Source of the DNA: Gavia stellata | Taxonomy: Eukaryota > Chordata > Aves > Gaviiformes > Gaviidae | Length of the DNA: 64,000 bases | NCBI RefSeq assembly: GCF_030936135.1 | Contig: NC_082595.1 | Span: 10,516,430-10,580,429, forward strand | Direction: 5' to 3' | Shown: positions 50,701-62,400 of the stretch, piece by piece | Layout of the letters: every line of letters starts with the position of its first letter | Position numbering within the stretch: the first letter of the stretch is position 1 | Notes under the pieces: generated by a model | Told to the model about the DNA's origin: nothing | Seen by the model: the letters and a program-made list of their open reading frames with translations, nothing else | Databases searched by the model: none | Program-made: the position numbers and the translations under genes

Positions 50701-53700
50701 TAGGATGACTAAGATCCATCTACACAATGAAGCCATAGAAGTGACAGGTGAAATCCTGGGATATTCCAGGAAGATACTGACAGTACAGAGAGATGCACAG
50801 TCCTACACATGCTTGAGGAAATTTATTCAAACGTGAAAGAATGCAGAGATGGAGCCACTAGAATTGTCATGGGATAGAACACCTTTTACAAGCGAAGACT
50901 ACATTGGCATGTTTATTTTCCCTAAAGGATAGGGAGAGGAAGGACAATTATGGCTTCTTTCCTTAGATAGATATGGGGACTACGATAAACATCAAGCAGA
51001 ACTAAGTTAAAGCATAATGCTGTAACATCTTGGCTGTCCAAGTTTAAGTTTAGGGTATCAATTAGGTCAAAACCAAGGTACACCTCATCTATAAAACAGA
51101 ACAAGTCAATATTAATGCAAGATTCTCAATATATGATGACAAATTAATCAGTTCCATGTCTCATTTCTAATATAGGGAGAGTATGAATTAGTAGCCATTT
51201 GAATGCTTCATATAAACACATGCAATTCCAGAACCATGATTGTTGCTATTGTTCTTAAAGAGCTTTCAGAAAAACAAAATTTAGCGCTCAAAAATCCAGT
51301 TTCTGAGCTGTATCGCAGTGAAGTTTTGTGCATATTTATGAAGGCATATTTATGCAGTTCTGATGCTTACAGAATTGTCTAGCTTCCTGATAATTAGTAC
51401 CACTGCTCCTAGAACATGTACAGCTGGTAAAAGGTATCAAATAACTTTGGAAATCCTTGTGAGCCTTGGGAAATCCATGAAGCTTTATCTGAAGCATTTC
51501 AGGAAGCAAGCTGCAATGGCCATTTCTGGATAGTCAGCCTCTCCCTTCTCCTGTATGCTAATGTTTGCAAACTTAGAAGCATAACAACGGTCAACTAGGG
51601 GGACAAGAATGGATTCTAGCCACAACAGATACTGGCTGCTCCTACCTAAGAAAAAAAAAAAACCCACACAACAAAAACAAACAAAAAAAAACTGAGAGAG
51701 AGACAGGTATGCTCAACTTCGAGTTTAACTGAAGCATTACCATTGGAAATACTAAATCGGGGAGAACTGTTGAATTTAGTCGTTTTGGTTCTCAAAATTG
51801 GTTTGCTTGGGTCAAAGTGCTATGAAATATAACTCCTATTACTTCCATGATTCAATCTTCTTTCTTGCAGAGACACTAAAACATTACCGCTTTAAGCTAC
51901 CAATTCCACCAACTCTGCAACTCCCCAAGCTTCAAAATACACAGTGGCTTTAATGCCAACCTGTTCAACCTGGTTTGGCTGCTACAAACCACCTTGAGTA
52001 TCGGTTTAAAGCAACATCTTTCAAGTAGCACTCATTTTACTAAAGGTCTAGAGTCTTTTGTTGTGACTACACACACTGGTTAACTTACTAAGCCATTATA
52101 TATCATGTTATTTTATAGAGAAATGCCAACAGATTCAACCAGAGAAGAGTAGAGATTCAGATTTTTTTTTTTTCTTTTCCCTCCCAGAAAACTGGCCACC
52201 TGACTGCTAGATCAGGATAGAATTTTGAATTTGTCTGTAACTGAGCAATCACAGCCAGCAAGACATCCACACCCCCCCAAGGAGTTCTTTAGACTATACC
52301 GAAAGTAATAATGGGGTTGGGGGATGGGGTGGGGGTGTGGAGAGGAAATGGGTGTGCACATGCCCTTCCTTCATACACAAAATTTGACACTTCCAGCAGC
52401 TTTGTGGAGGGCAATTAGTAAGTTATCCTGGAGGGCAATTAGTAAGTTATCAAACTCAGTCTTCTACCGTCCGGTAGCACATGAACTGTAAAAGAAAGGA
52501 GGAAAACACAAACTGTTTCCATAGTCCTGCAACGAGCAATCTATTCCAAGGACAGGATGAGCAACTGATGCAGGAGAAGGAAATCCACAGTCAGTGATCA
52601 GACAGCCTGGCCAAAACTCATTTAGAAAAAGGCAAAGGAAAAAGCTGAAAATAAAATTTCAAATAATACCACAGGTAACAAACCTCTCCCAATTTCTCTT
52701 AGACAAGCCTAAAGCACAAGTGAACTGGTTGCAGAAACCACAAGTCTTTTTCTATAAAAAGAACTATAGCTTACTCATGACAAAGTGAACTGAGCTAACA
52801 TTTACAAATTTTACACTCGAGAGACGAGGGCATTTTCAAGTCAGATGATGCCGCTACTGACTGTAAGAGACACTGGCATAGCCCTTGCATACTCCCACCC
52901 CTACCAAACCAAGCCTCTCATCTAGTTCAGTTATAGCCATTTCTCCTATGAATTAGAATCAGCCACATATAACTAAAATAACAATTATAACAGCCTTTCA
53001 CCTGCAGAGAGGGTTTTTTTGTGATAAACCAAGTAAGAAACAAGTTAAGTCTCAAATACTATCCTGAACATGTACTTTTTATAGCCAATATTAGAAGTCC
53101 AGTTTTTAAATAAAAGCATTTGTTGATACATTAGAATTGTAATATTATAGGGACAGAGTGGCATTTTAACTCTCAAGAGAGAGGAGAGAATGGTATGCAG
53201 ATGTGCAGTAGCTATTAATCTTCTACACACTATTAGGAGCTGCTACATAACTTTTATTTAACAGATACTACTTATATAAATTCAGCAACAAACTACCAGA
53301 GATATAAAATTGGATGATTACAAGTGATTTAAGTTTGTTCGACTTTTAACCGTTAATTAAAAAAAAATAATTAATCAACAGTATTGCAAGTCAATCATGT
53401 GATTGATACAGCAGTGGTATAAAAATCACGAGATTGGCACAGGAGTGCAACAATAGAATAACTAACCAACTGTTATGAAACAACAACGCCTATATTGTAA
53501 AGTTTTTGCATGAAGAGAGGGAAGAGGGTGGGAAGAATGAGAAGATATCTATTTCTTGTTCAAAAGACAAATAAAGGCTATTAGTCCCTTTTCTGTTACT
53601 ATCACAAGAAACCGAACTGTCAACATCCACTTATATTTTACTGAAATCACAAAAAAGTTGCTCAACTGCAGAAAACAAACTTCTTACGTAAAGAACATAA

Positions 53701-56700
53701 AAATATATGGATATTTTAGGTAATTAAGACATACATATACCACACTAACAGTGCAATCACTCCGTTAAAAAAAAAAAATGTATTTAAGCAATTTGGAAGA
53801 CTTACATTCTGCCATATTTATACACATTAAGAAAAGCACCACTTTTTCCCCTCCCAAGTATACAATCTCAATTGTATTATAAAAGCAATTTTGACGTTCT
53901 TACCAAAGGCACAAAATGACTCAAGTATACATTCACAGTTCTTGCCTTACAAGAAGGCTTGAAAATAAAGGAATCACATACCTGTATGTGGGGCCATGAG
54001 GCTTCAAGAGTTGGTTCATCTTCTTCTGGATCAAAATCTGGGTTATCACTAGGTGGAAGTGTTCTGAAAATATTAGAACTAATCTGCAAAAGAAAAAAAA
54101 AAAAATTGTTTAATTGTATCACTTATGCTCCACAGATCACAATCACCAAGGTACTGCTTTTATCCTAAATTTACATGAAATGAAAGCATCTTTAAAAAAA
54201 AAAGTAATATAATAAATCACCTTTATTCATTATTTTTTCAAAACTGCTAAACCCAAACAGCCAAAAGTCTAGAACAGGCCAATGAAAATAGTAAGAAAGT
54301 ACCTTTTGTCTCAACTGTTTTACAAGTTTGTAGCTAGACATGGTCGTATTTAAAATTTTTTCTCTGAAACCATGAAAGTTAAAATAAAGTTTCAGTTTCC
54401 CCTTATATAGACCAATTTTTAATTATGTGACACCGAGAGCTGAGGTTTTATATAAGACAACAAATACAGTATGACTAACCAATTATGATTTAAACAGAGC
54501 TCTCTTCACATGTAAGGCAGACAATCCCAAAAATATATCTAATTTTAGAGTTCTTCACTTTACTTAATTTCAAGATATTTCTCAGTTTCAAGTAAGAACT
54601 GAAGAACTGTTTACAATTTTTCACCTTTCATAATTTCAAGATGTTTCAAGGTTTTGGGAAGTCAGAAATACATAACAATTGTAACTTTTTGATTTAACAC
54701 AGAGTAACTTTGAAAAAACTAAGAAAAATAGCTAACAAGCTACTTTAAGTATGATATAGTCATATCAAATAAATTTCAAAAGGGCAAGTTTAAAAAGGTT
54801 TCTTCAGGGTTTTTTTTGAAGTATATAGAAGTCTGGATAGAAGACCAATCTTTCAGATGTCAGAAGAAAAATAATTGTCATCTCTTCTGCCAGATATAAC
54901 ATACTGGATTTTAAATCTCTTTAGCATGAACAAAAGAGAACATGAAGTTAATTTTGTTTCTGCATTTTCTACTGTTTTTTCCAGGAACACATTTAGCCCA
55001 ACTTTTGCAATCATCTTTCAAATTCTTTATCTTTTTGATCAAGTCTGTTTCAAATAGCTGCTAACCACCAAAGCCTACTACACACAAAAGAAAATGTTTG
55101 ACTGTTTGCAGCAAATGCTACTGTACAGCTTCCAAGATCCTGAAGTCACCCAGCTGACTCCGCATAGAAGAATCAGCTGCCTCATTAAACAAGATATAAA
55201 GCTATTGCATAAACTGGCTTTTCATTTCCTCATATGCACTTCATTCTATGTCCTGTCACTGTCTCCTGTTGGTACACGGTAAAGCTGCAGACGCTGGTGC
55301 TCTGGAGTAGAAGGGCAATGATGTTCTGTATGAACGGGCACTACAGCAGCCTCCTCGTTTACTGCACATCAGAAAAACACCCCAAAACAGTACAGTTGTC
55401 CTTTAATGTTGTAAACACCAGGCACTTGGGATTCTGGAGCATAAGAGAAACTGGCTGAGGGGAGATGAAGGGGAAACAGGAGTCTGAGAAAATCTGAATT
55501 TTAATCAAGCCCAAAAACCAAGACTACAATACTGGTTATGTTATTTGATATTGCCTACTCTTACTAGGTATTCAACAAAAACATCCAACATACAAATCAG
55601 TCCACTACAGAGACTTCCCTACTTCTGCTTACAAGTCGTCTGGTAACGTCTCTTGAAAATGCATCCTTTTATTTCTAGATGCATCTTTCTGAACTGAATC
55701 AGTCAGCCCTTTAGCACAGAACCTCAGAGTACAGAATGCAAAAGTCTCAAGTCCAAAACAAGGGTACTAACTACTGAACATACTTCTGTAGCAGAAACAA
55801 ATAGCAAGCCTTTCTGTCAGATCTTTAGAAAACTAATTTTATGATTGTCAGAGTATTCAGTACTTCTACTAGCATTATCAGTTTCCTGAAAACATACAAA
55901 ACTTAGAATAAACTGTGTACCATTTTTATGCACTAGCCTGTCTCCCTAAAGAACTGGTTTGTTTACTTCATTATGTTTGAAATACTTCTGCTTCCTGTCT
56001 CATTTGCTTCTTCTAATATCTTGCGAACATTGATCAAAAATGCTGTTTGGGTTAAAACCCCCACTGTTTTTCTATGGGCAAGTTCTTCTCTATATCCTCT
56101 CATATTATTTAAAACATCCCTTTTCCTTCGTAAGTGAGATCTTATCCCAAAACTGTGATTTAAGAAATACAAATCATGAAAGGCTTTTACAGCTGGATAG
56201 TTTTCCAGAGAAACCAGCATTAGCTTTCTAAATTAAATCTCAGAAAGTTTTGTGAAAGTGACATCTGAAAATGTGTCAGTTAATGTATTAAGATACAGCA
56301 ATTATATTTCATTAAAACAAAAGAGAAAAAAAGAAGAAAAAAGAAAAAAGTCCCTTACTGTCTGTACACTTCCCAAGAAGCTAAGCATTTGCAGAGATAC
56401 TAGATTCAATTCCAATTTCTGAGCGTGCAGATACGGATACCTGATGTTTATTGAAATTTTCAATTCACAGCTTGTGCAAGCTGCCAGGACAATCTCATTT
56501 ACATTGGATTTTTATACACTGGTGGGGAATGCGAGGAGGTTGGCAGGCAAAAGCAGATGGAGGAGTATTGTGTACAGGAGGGACATTTCTGTTATGCTCC
56601 CAAACCTGACAAAGGCTAGAGCTTTCTAACTTCCCAGGAAGTTTTAAAACTTAATATATTCACAATGACAAACCCTAATTTGCTATTAGCTTCAGAGTAC

Positions 56701-59456
56701 TTTCAACTGAGAATTTCCAAACAGAGAAACCACTAGTTTTAGATGATCTAGGAAGGAGGTGCACAGACTACTGTGCTACCCCTTCAAAACCATTTGTAAG
56801 CAAAACTCTTCCTCAGTTCTTAATTCAAAGTCTTTGGCAAAGAAATTATAGGAAAATCAGGTTGCCTGGGGCACAAAAAGATAACCTATAGCATATGGCC
56901 TGTGCCTCTGCCTAAACAAAGATGATTTTTTTAATGATCTTTCCATCCTTGGCTTGAAAGGACGTTGGTATCATTTCAACCAGTGCTCCCTGCCTCAGGA
57001 TCCAAGCAGAGCAGGGACAACTACATGAGCCATTATTGCGTGGTACTGGCCCAGCAGCTATCATGGTAACAGAGGCCATGTGAAGGGAAGGAATGCTAGG
57101 AGACCTCCTCAACTGCACAGACCTTGCCTATGCATTGGTCAGGAACAACATTTTTTTCCTCTTGGTATCTGTAAGGGATTGTTGACTTTGCCTCCCCAAG
57201 ACTCGGGCGACTCCAAGGAAACTGGGCTGCTTCCTCTGCAAGCTGGAGGAAAGGTGTCCCAGGCCTAGGGAAAGACACTAGCTCTGCTTCTGTACTGATG
57301 CCACTCTGGCTTTTTTCAGGGGATTTTTGTAGTCTGTTCATCCTTTACTACCAGTCTAATGATAGTTGGGTTTCATTAAGGCTGATTTCTACTTTTTTGT
57401 CCCAAAAACACTATCCTTCAAACTCTGCAAAAAACTCAAATGCTTTTTCTTTTAATGTAGTAACACTGAACAGTCTAAAAATAATAATAAAAAAACCAAA
57501 CCCCACTTTTAAATCCCATAGAAGTTGTGCTACAAATAAAGGCCTGAAGCCTGACACATGTGTTTGGAGGGAGAGACCCATCCAGAGTTCCTTCTGAAAG
57601 CTGGTACTTCGTCCTAATTCACAGCAAAGACCTTTGCTGCTGCCAGTTGCTAGGGAGACTAAAAATACTATTCAGGCTTGGAGGGATCTTTTGTCTCAAG
57701 CGCTGAAAAAGCTCTCACTGAGCATTTAAGGCCTTCTTCATTTTCTGTCATTTTAGGGGAGAAAAGGAGATGGAAATTTGTTATGGAAGGAAAAACAAGC
57801 ATCCACAGAGCCTAATCATTTGCACAACAAAAATAACCTCAAAAGAACAGCTCAACAATGCCTTATCTCCAAGAAAAGAAAACAACTCCAATATAAAAGA
57901 AAATCTCCCTTCAACAAGTATGGTAGGCTAGCTAGTATACTCTTTCTTCTAACAAGAGGCTATAGAGGGTACACAGAGTAAGAAAATACTGCAAGGATTC
58001 AGGCTTGCTGCCACCAGCAGCAAAAAAAAAAAGCCAAAGAAGAAGTGGACATACTCTGTCCTTTATTTTCTTATGTAAAAAACATTTAGGACAGAAACAC
58101 AGGTCTTTTAAAAAACAAAACTATACAAAAAACCCCAGTGTCCTAGATATTTTGTAAAATTTAATAAGCATCTGGTGAAACAGCCAAAATTATTTAAAGG
58201 GTTTCAATAATCCTAGCCCTTCAGTGTAATGGCAAAATGTCTATGCTTATTTATATTAAAGATCTGATCTTTCGTATCAGCTGCTCACAGAAAAAGAAAA
58301 AAAAAAACAAAAACCACCAAACAAAACCTTTAAGAAAAAATAGCTTGCGCTGTATAGAAAACTACAAGAGTCATAGGCCATATGTTTGAACTGGTCTGCT
58401 TATGTTCCCAGTAACTACTTTTAAAGTCAGCATTGTGCCTATGTAAACTTATCCAAAGTTTAGAGAACCATTAGCCTAAATGCACGGGCGCTAAACACAT
58501 TCTTTTTACATTTCAAGTTTCTAGAAAACACAATTTTAAGATGTTTTAGATTATTGTCAAAATGTCCTTCATTTGCGTTCCCGGTATACGGAGTATAGGC
58601 ATATTTAAAACAGCACTTAAGTAGCATTTGAAAACGCATACAAAAACCTGGGAAAGTCGGCAGATAATGACAACAAATATTTTCTTGCTTATTCAACAAG
58701 CCATTTGTAGAAATTGCGCAGTACAAGTCATCCTGTGGTTTACAACTCAAGCAAACCACTTAGACTACTCTAGCACAGCTCTCCAAGGCCAAAACAGTAA
58801 CAAACAGCCATATAAAGTATTTACAAAGTAGAGTTGCTTTCTTACACTGATAAACCTTTCTGTTGACACTAGTACCCGCAAGAATCTTTACGAGAAAACT
58901 TTTGCCTGTCACTCCACTGCCATTCTTAAATAGAGGCAACACCAAAATATTGCCATTTTCTGAATGAGAACAACTTCAAAGCTTACCCAGACTGCAAGCA
59001 TCTGCAATATACCAGTTCTTTCATTTTAATTAACCTGAACGCATCATATTTCAGCTAATAATTAAAACTTAGAAGTTGTTTGTTTGTTTTTACAAGCCTT
59101 TCTAAACAATCTTGTAAGCCAAGTTATCATTAACGAATTATATTATATTGTATAAGCAGAATAACCAAAAGCAATCCTGAATTAGATGTCAGAGTCATAA
59201 ACTGAGTAATTTAAAATATTTTATTAAGATTCAAATTATAACAAGAGCATTCTACTTACCATTTTCACTATGTCAGCATAAGCTGATTCAACAATCACTC
59301 CACGATTTGTTGAAACATATTCAACCAGTTCATTCAGTGTTGCTCTCTTAATTTCTTTGCTTTTCAGGTCTGAAACAGAGTCCATGAAGTCAAAGAGTAC
59401 GCAACACTGTTGCAACTTCTGACAAAAAAGATCTTGCTGTTCATTGAAGGTGGCAT
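32617..59456 (-). CDS. PPP2R5A: PP2A B56-alpha regulatory subunit (PPP2R5A), exons 2-13; first exon outside the window
   Basis: Targeting subunit of the protein phosphatase 2A heterotrimer; it recruits substrates carrying LxxIxE motifs. Coding exons are 59456-59260, 54083-53982, 47525-47433, 45466-45336, 45123-45064, 43845-43737, 41312-41259, 37230-37180, 36191-36072, 35994-35867, 33651-33550 and 32749-32617. All have GT-AG introns and consistent phases. They encode residues 61-486 by human numbering, with no length difference from human over that span. The product is the all-helical HEAT-like B56 domain. The LxxIxE pocket residues known from B56-gamma are all present: H212, R213, Y215, R222, I252, I256, K265 and H268. 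The C-terminus is basic ([16 protein letters not shown]) and ends NTSAK. Isoform assignment to alpha rests on [11 protein letters not shown] and on synteny with PACC1. About 60 N-terminal residues lie beyond 64000. Confidence 0.96.
32750..33549 (-). other. PPP2R5A: PPP2R5A intron 12
   Basis: Contains a GC-rich island at about 33215-33420 within AT-rich surroundings, which creates an 87-codon minus-strand open frame. No family recognised. Confidence 0.8.
33550..33651 (-). CDS. PPP2R5A: PPP2R5A coding exon 12
   Basis: Completes P409 and encodes [20 protein letters not shown] to YKAERQ, plus two bases of R443. The acceptor is TGTTCTAG and the donor AAG|GTACTG. Confidence 0.96.
33652..35866 (-). 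other. PPP2R5A: PPP2R5A intron 11
   Basis: AT-rich, with a T-rich tract at 34718-34738. No recognised repeat family or gene. Confidence 0.8.
35867..35994 (-). CDS. PPP2R5A: PPP2R5A coding exon 11
   Basis: Residues 367-408 plus two bases of P409, [20 protein letters not shown] to SKEHWN. The acceptor is TGTTTCAG and the donor CC|GTATGT. Confidence 0.97.
36072..36191 (-). CDS. PPP2R5A: PPP2R5A coding exon 10
   Basis: Residues 327-366, [20 protein letters not shown] to CVSSSHFQ. The acceptor is CAAACAG and the donor CAG|GTAAAA. It is followed by a 77-nt intron. Confidence 0.97.
36192..37179 (-). other. PPP2R5A: PPP2R5A intron 9
   Basis: About 1 kb, AT-rich. A 136-codon minus-strand open frame runs through exon 9 into this intron but is out of frame with the gene. 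No repeat recognised. Confidence 0.8.
37180..37230 (-). CDS. PPP2R5A: PPP2R5A coding exon 9
   Basis: 51-nt exon encoding [17 protein letters not shown] (310-326). The acceptor is AATATAG. The donor is the weak GAG|GTCGGT. Confidence 0.96.
37231..41258 (-). other. PPP2R5A: PPP2R5A intron 8
   Basis: 4 kb intron with a GC-rich patch at about 38440-38660 that is open on the minus strand in two frames. No repeat family or gene recognised. Confidence 0.8.
41259..41312 (-). CDS. PPP2R5A: PPP2R5A coding exon 8
   Basis: 54-nt exon encoding [18 protein letters not shown] (292-309). The acceptor is ATTCTAG and the donor CCT|GTAAGT. Confidence 0.96.
41410..41436 (+). repeat. G-rich tract with G-quadruplex potential
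   Basis: A run of eight G, then TGGGGG, TGAGGG, AGGAGGG: at least four G-runs of three or more separated by short loops. It is on the template strand for PPP2R5A. Confidence 0.75.
41667..41708. repeat. 15-bp direct repeats flanking a 12-bp CR1-tail-like insert
   Basis: ATTACAAATCTATCA occurs at 41667-41681 and again at 41694-41708. Between them is CAGAATCACAGA, the inverse of the ATTCTGTG-type unit at CR1 3' ends. Confidence 0.85.
43737..43845 (-). CDS. PPP2R5A: PPP2R5A coding exon 7
   Basis: Residues 256-291, [20 protein letters not shown] to LALFHAQ, including K265 and H268 of the LxxIxE pocket. The acceptor is TTTTCAG and the donor CAG|GTAAGC. Confidence 0.97.
43846..45063 (-). other. 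PPP2R5A: PPP2R5A intron 6
   Basis: 1.2 kb of AT-rich intron. Nothing recognised. Confidence 0.8.
45064..45123 (-). CDS. PPP2R5A: PPP2R5A coding exon 6
   Basis: 60-nt exon encoding the end of R235, then [19 protein letters not shown] and two bases of S255. I252 belongs to the substrate-motif groove. The acceptor is GTAACAG and the donor AAG|GTAAGG. Confidence 0.96.
45336..45466 (-). CDS. PPP2R5A: PPP2R5A coding exon 5
   Basis: Residues 192-234 plus two bases of R235. It carries [20 protein letters not shown], which supplies H212, R213, Y215 and R222 of the LxxIxE-binding groove. The donor is CAG|GTATGC. Confidence 0.97.
45467..47432 (-). other. PPP2R5A: PPP2R5A intron 4
   Basis: AT-rich intron containing a 14-bp tandem duplication at 45757-45784. 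No gene or repeat family recognised. Confidence 0.8.
45757..45784 (+). repeat. 14-bp tandem duplication
   Basis: ATTGTAAGAATGAG occurs twice in perfect tandem in PPP2R5A intron 4. Confidence 0.95.
47433..47525 (-). CDS. PPP2R5A: PPP2R5A coding exon 4
   Basis: Residues 161-191, [20 protein letters not shown] to DQKFVQQ. The acceptor is TTTGTAG and the donor CAG|GTAAGT. In phase at both ends. Confidence 0.97.
47993..48210 (-). mobile_element. CR1 LINE 3'-end fragment
   Basis: Antisense CR1 tail (AATCATAGAATCATTTAG), then GATTGGAAAAGACCTTTAAG and AAGTCCAACC, through to TTTTTCCTAATATCCAGCCT. It has the same layout as the copy at 8891. It is 5'-truncated and noncoding, and lies in the sense of PPP2R5A transcription. 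Confidence 0.92.
49318..50275 (+). mobile_element. CR1 LINE fragment with reverse-transcriptase C-terminal remnant
   Basis: About 960 bp of the 3' part of a CR1 LINE, antisense to PPP2R5A. An open frame from about 49330 to 49868 encodes the end of the ORF2 reverse transcriptase and following region. Recognisable blocks are [39 protein letters not shown] and [16 protein letters not shown] frameshift near 49780 moves the continuation ([13 protein letters not shown]) to another frame. After it come the CR1 3' UTR blocks (AGGAAGAAATTTTTTTACAG, GGTCCCTTCCAAGCC) and the ATTCTATGAT tail at 50262. It is 5'-truncated and dead. Confidence 0.95.
52313..52335 (+). repeat. G-quadruplex-type tract
   Basis: GGGG-TT-GGGGG-AT-GGGG-T-GGGGG: four runs of four or five G with loops of one or two bases. 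On the strand opposite PPP2R5A mRNA. Confidence 0.85.
52405..52451 (+). repeat. 24-bp tandem duplication
   Basis: TGGAGGGCAATTAGTAAGTT plus ATCC is followed at once by a second copy lacking only its last base. PPP2R5A intron 3. Confidence 0.95.
53982..54083 (-). CDS. PPP2R5A: PPP2R5A coding exon 3
   Basis: Residues 127-160, [20 protein letters not shown] to SWPHIQ, including the acidic DFDPEEDEP segment. The acceptor is TTTTGCAG and the donor CAG|GTATGT. Confidence 0.97.
54084..59259 (-). other. PPP2R5A: PPP2R5A intron 2
   Basis: 5.2 kb AT-rich intron with an A/G-only tract at 56319-56350. Small open frames only, none recognised. No repeat family seen. Confidence 0.8.
59260..59456 (-). CDS. 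PPP2R5A: PPP2R5A coding exon 2
   Basis: Residues 61-126, [19 protein letters not shown] to [10 protein letters not shown]. Its first codon is split with the unseen exon 1. The acceptor is TTTTATAG and the donor ATG|GTAAGT. Confidence 0.96.
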
Positions 59457-62400
59457 CTATAAAAGAAAAAACCCAACCAACACTTGAGTCTATAGAAGCA
59501 AACTCCGGATTTCTAAATCTATTTTGTTGACTAAAATTTGCATAACTATAATTTTTTTTATTATGGGGAATAGTATGCTCTATAGTCAGCAAATGAATAA
59601 GCAATATTGTCGAAACTGAAAATATCTGCTTAAGTATGTTAGAATGAAAGACCCGCCATCCACAGCTTGTGTTTCATACAAGAAATAATGGATAAACATA
59701 TGGCAGTAAATATATTTACAGAAAACAATTTCCTGATTTAACTTTATTTAAAATACATAGACATTAATAAGTAGCATCTCTCCCTCACCAAAAGTCATAT
59801 ACAGCAGCAGTGCATCATACTAACCTTTCATTCATCCGATTTGTCTCATTCTGTTCCCTAATCCTTTATTATGTAACCTGCTTAAAAGCTGCAAAATCTG
59901 CTTTGAAGGAACCTTGTCTTTTTACCCAAATGCAAAATACTTCACATACTTCTGACATCATGTGATGAATGTTTCTCTTAAGAATCAACTCCAATATTTC
60001 AAAAGGATTAATCCTGAATTTTCATCCTTTGGCCTAAATAATTTATTACAATCTTAGTCATGTAAGGTTTTCCAGATTTTTTGGCAATGTGTTTGGCTAT
60101 GACTTGGCATTTTCATTTTAGAGCGCAGTTTCTCTATAAGCTGATAAACAAAATTCCTCCATTAGTATTTCACATTAGCTCTAAAAAAATGGATTATTAA
60201 GTACAGTACACTTCAAGAATTTAATACATCCTTAAAATATTGTAACTGTTCAAAAGTTGCATGTTCACAACAAAAGCACCCATGGTTTTAACTGAAAAAT
60301 TGGTTTAATGTGCCTTTTGTTCTTTTAATTGTTTGTTGGGGTTCTAAACCACTCCAGCACCATAGCATCACCTCATCTATCAGTCAGTTGGGATTTCACT
60401 TGTTCTGGTGAAAAATTTTTATTTCCAGTTTTATCTGCAAATAAGGAATGCTCTCCCCCTGAAGAATTTTCAAGACCTGTCTATAGCCAGACTACTAATC
60501 CCTCAGCTTCATTCATTCAGTGCAGTATTGGTATTAGCACTGCTGTTTCATCATAAGGAAATTATCAAGACAAGAAAAAGGCAACTGCCTTTTAACACTG
60601 AGTATTGAAAATCTTAACTCTCACTTTAAAATTTGAAAAAAATCACAAAAAGATCTCATGCTTCTTTTTATTGGTTTAAGATTATTCTAATTAAACAAAC
60701 TTAAAATGAAGTTTGTAAGTTTAACAACTCAAACATTCTTTGATAATGCCAGTTCCTCAAGTTTCTCACCAAAACGCCTTCCATTTAGTGGCTGGAACAA
60801 CAACAGTCAACAGTGGTTTTAATATTCAGTAATTATCTGATAGAATTCTTTCATTTCCATAAGCAAAAAGTAATTGCTAAAATGGACTAAAACGCCTCCA
60901 CTGTAATCCCAACTGCTTGCTCTGCCCTGAAAGTTCAAACACCAGAATAATGTATTGTATTGCCTTTCCCCATCTGACAGTTATGATCCTATTAACTGAG
61001 CATAACAACTCCAGTGAGCTTTTGAAAAAGGTAGCAATTACTACTCCCTTGTAAAGAACAATTCATACTTTTGAATGTTAATTCTGCAACTTTAACCATT
61101 TTTCTTTTGAATAAATATCTTGCAAGATGCTTATTTCACTCAGATAACTACAAAGACATGAATTGTTACACTCTGCAAAATAATGAACATCAGCTGTAAA
61201 AACATTTGTAAGTTATGTAACATTTCAGCTTAGATCTTCTAATATTCTACAGCAGATTGCATGAGTAAGTATTGTATCATAGCAACAAAGCAATAACACT
61301 GACACGCTGAGGATAAAATCCAAAAAGCCTAATTTAAGGAACCGACACAGGGAGGACAGCTTTTTTTGACACTAGCCCCAAGCTGATAGCCAGACTCAAA
61401 CAGGAGTCAGACTTACTCTTATTTTTCCTCACTACAAACTTAACTACACTCCAAGTTACAAAAGCCCAGCAGTAAGGCACAGCTAATACAGTGTATTTAG
61501 TGGATGTTCAATAAAATGAAGTATCATTAACTAAAATTTACCTAGAAGTTTCAAAAAACAGCAGACAGCATCTGAATACTCCTAACAGTGGTTAAAACAG
61601 ACAAAAGACCTACGGTTAAAAGCAAGTAACAGGAATTCAGACGAAATAATCAAATCACTTATTACCTTCCCTAGAATATAAAAGAAATCCCTGCATTAAC
61701 CAGGTTTAGTTAGACATTAGAGTAACAGAGATCGTATCTCCCCTGCCATGCATCACCAGTCCATTTCATTAGCAATCTGATCTATCTCAATTAGACATGT
61801 TTTTCCAAATTAAAAACCTGCCCATTAATCTGTTTTGTTACTCGTATCATTCAAAGCAAAACCAAAGGAAGTATTTTCTTCTATGCGTACAGCCATTTTC
61901 CATTCTTATAAGGGGAATCATAACATAAAGACATCTGCAAGAGATGAAAATTATATGCAACCATGGTAATAAGTAAGGTAACATGAAAGCCAGTTCTGTT
62001 GTATCAGCACCACCTGCCTTCATGCACTCAATCCCTGCTTGACACATACAGCACGTTTATCCCAGGAATGTTATGAGAGGTACCATGGGAACCACCAAGT
62101 GATTTGGGAAAATTTGTTTGTCAGATAGTGTTCTTAAGTTTTTAAAGCCTTGTCTTTAACTAGCTTTAACTATCCCAGCACAACGGAAGCTAGACAGCTC
62201 TACACCACAATAAAATCATATTGCAATAGTTTATTCTATGATTCTATGAATAAAATACCCTGTGCCACCATAATTGCATGAACACTGGACCTTTTAGCTT
62301 TAGTAGTTTAACAACCTGTGGCATGATTTTTAAACCAGTTTCCATTTAATATCTATCAAAATTTATACCATCCATCTGAAGTTCAAGATAATTCTTTTCC

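Larger units (their letters stand above)
47526..53981 (-). other. PPP2R5A: PPP2R5A intron 3
   Basis: 6.5 kb intron holding two CR1 fragments in opposite orientations (47993-48210 and 49318-50275), a G-quadruplex-type tract (52313-52335) and a 24-bp tandem duplication (52405-52451). The remainder is AT-rich with no other recognised feature. Confidence 0.88.
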
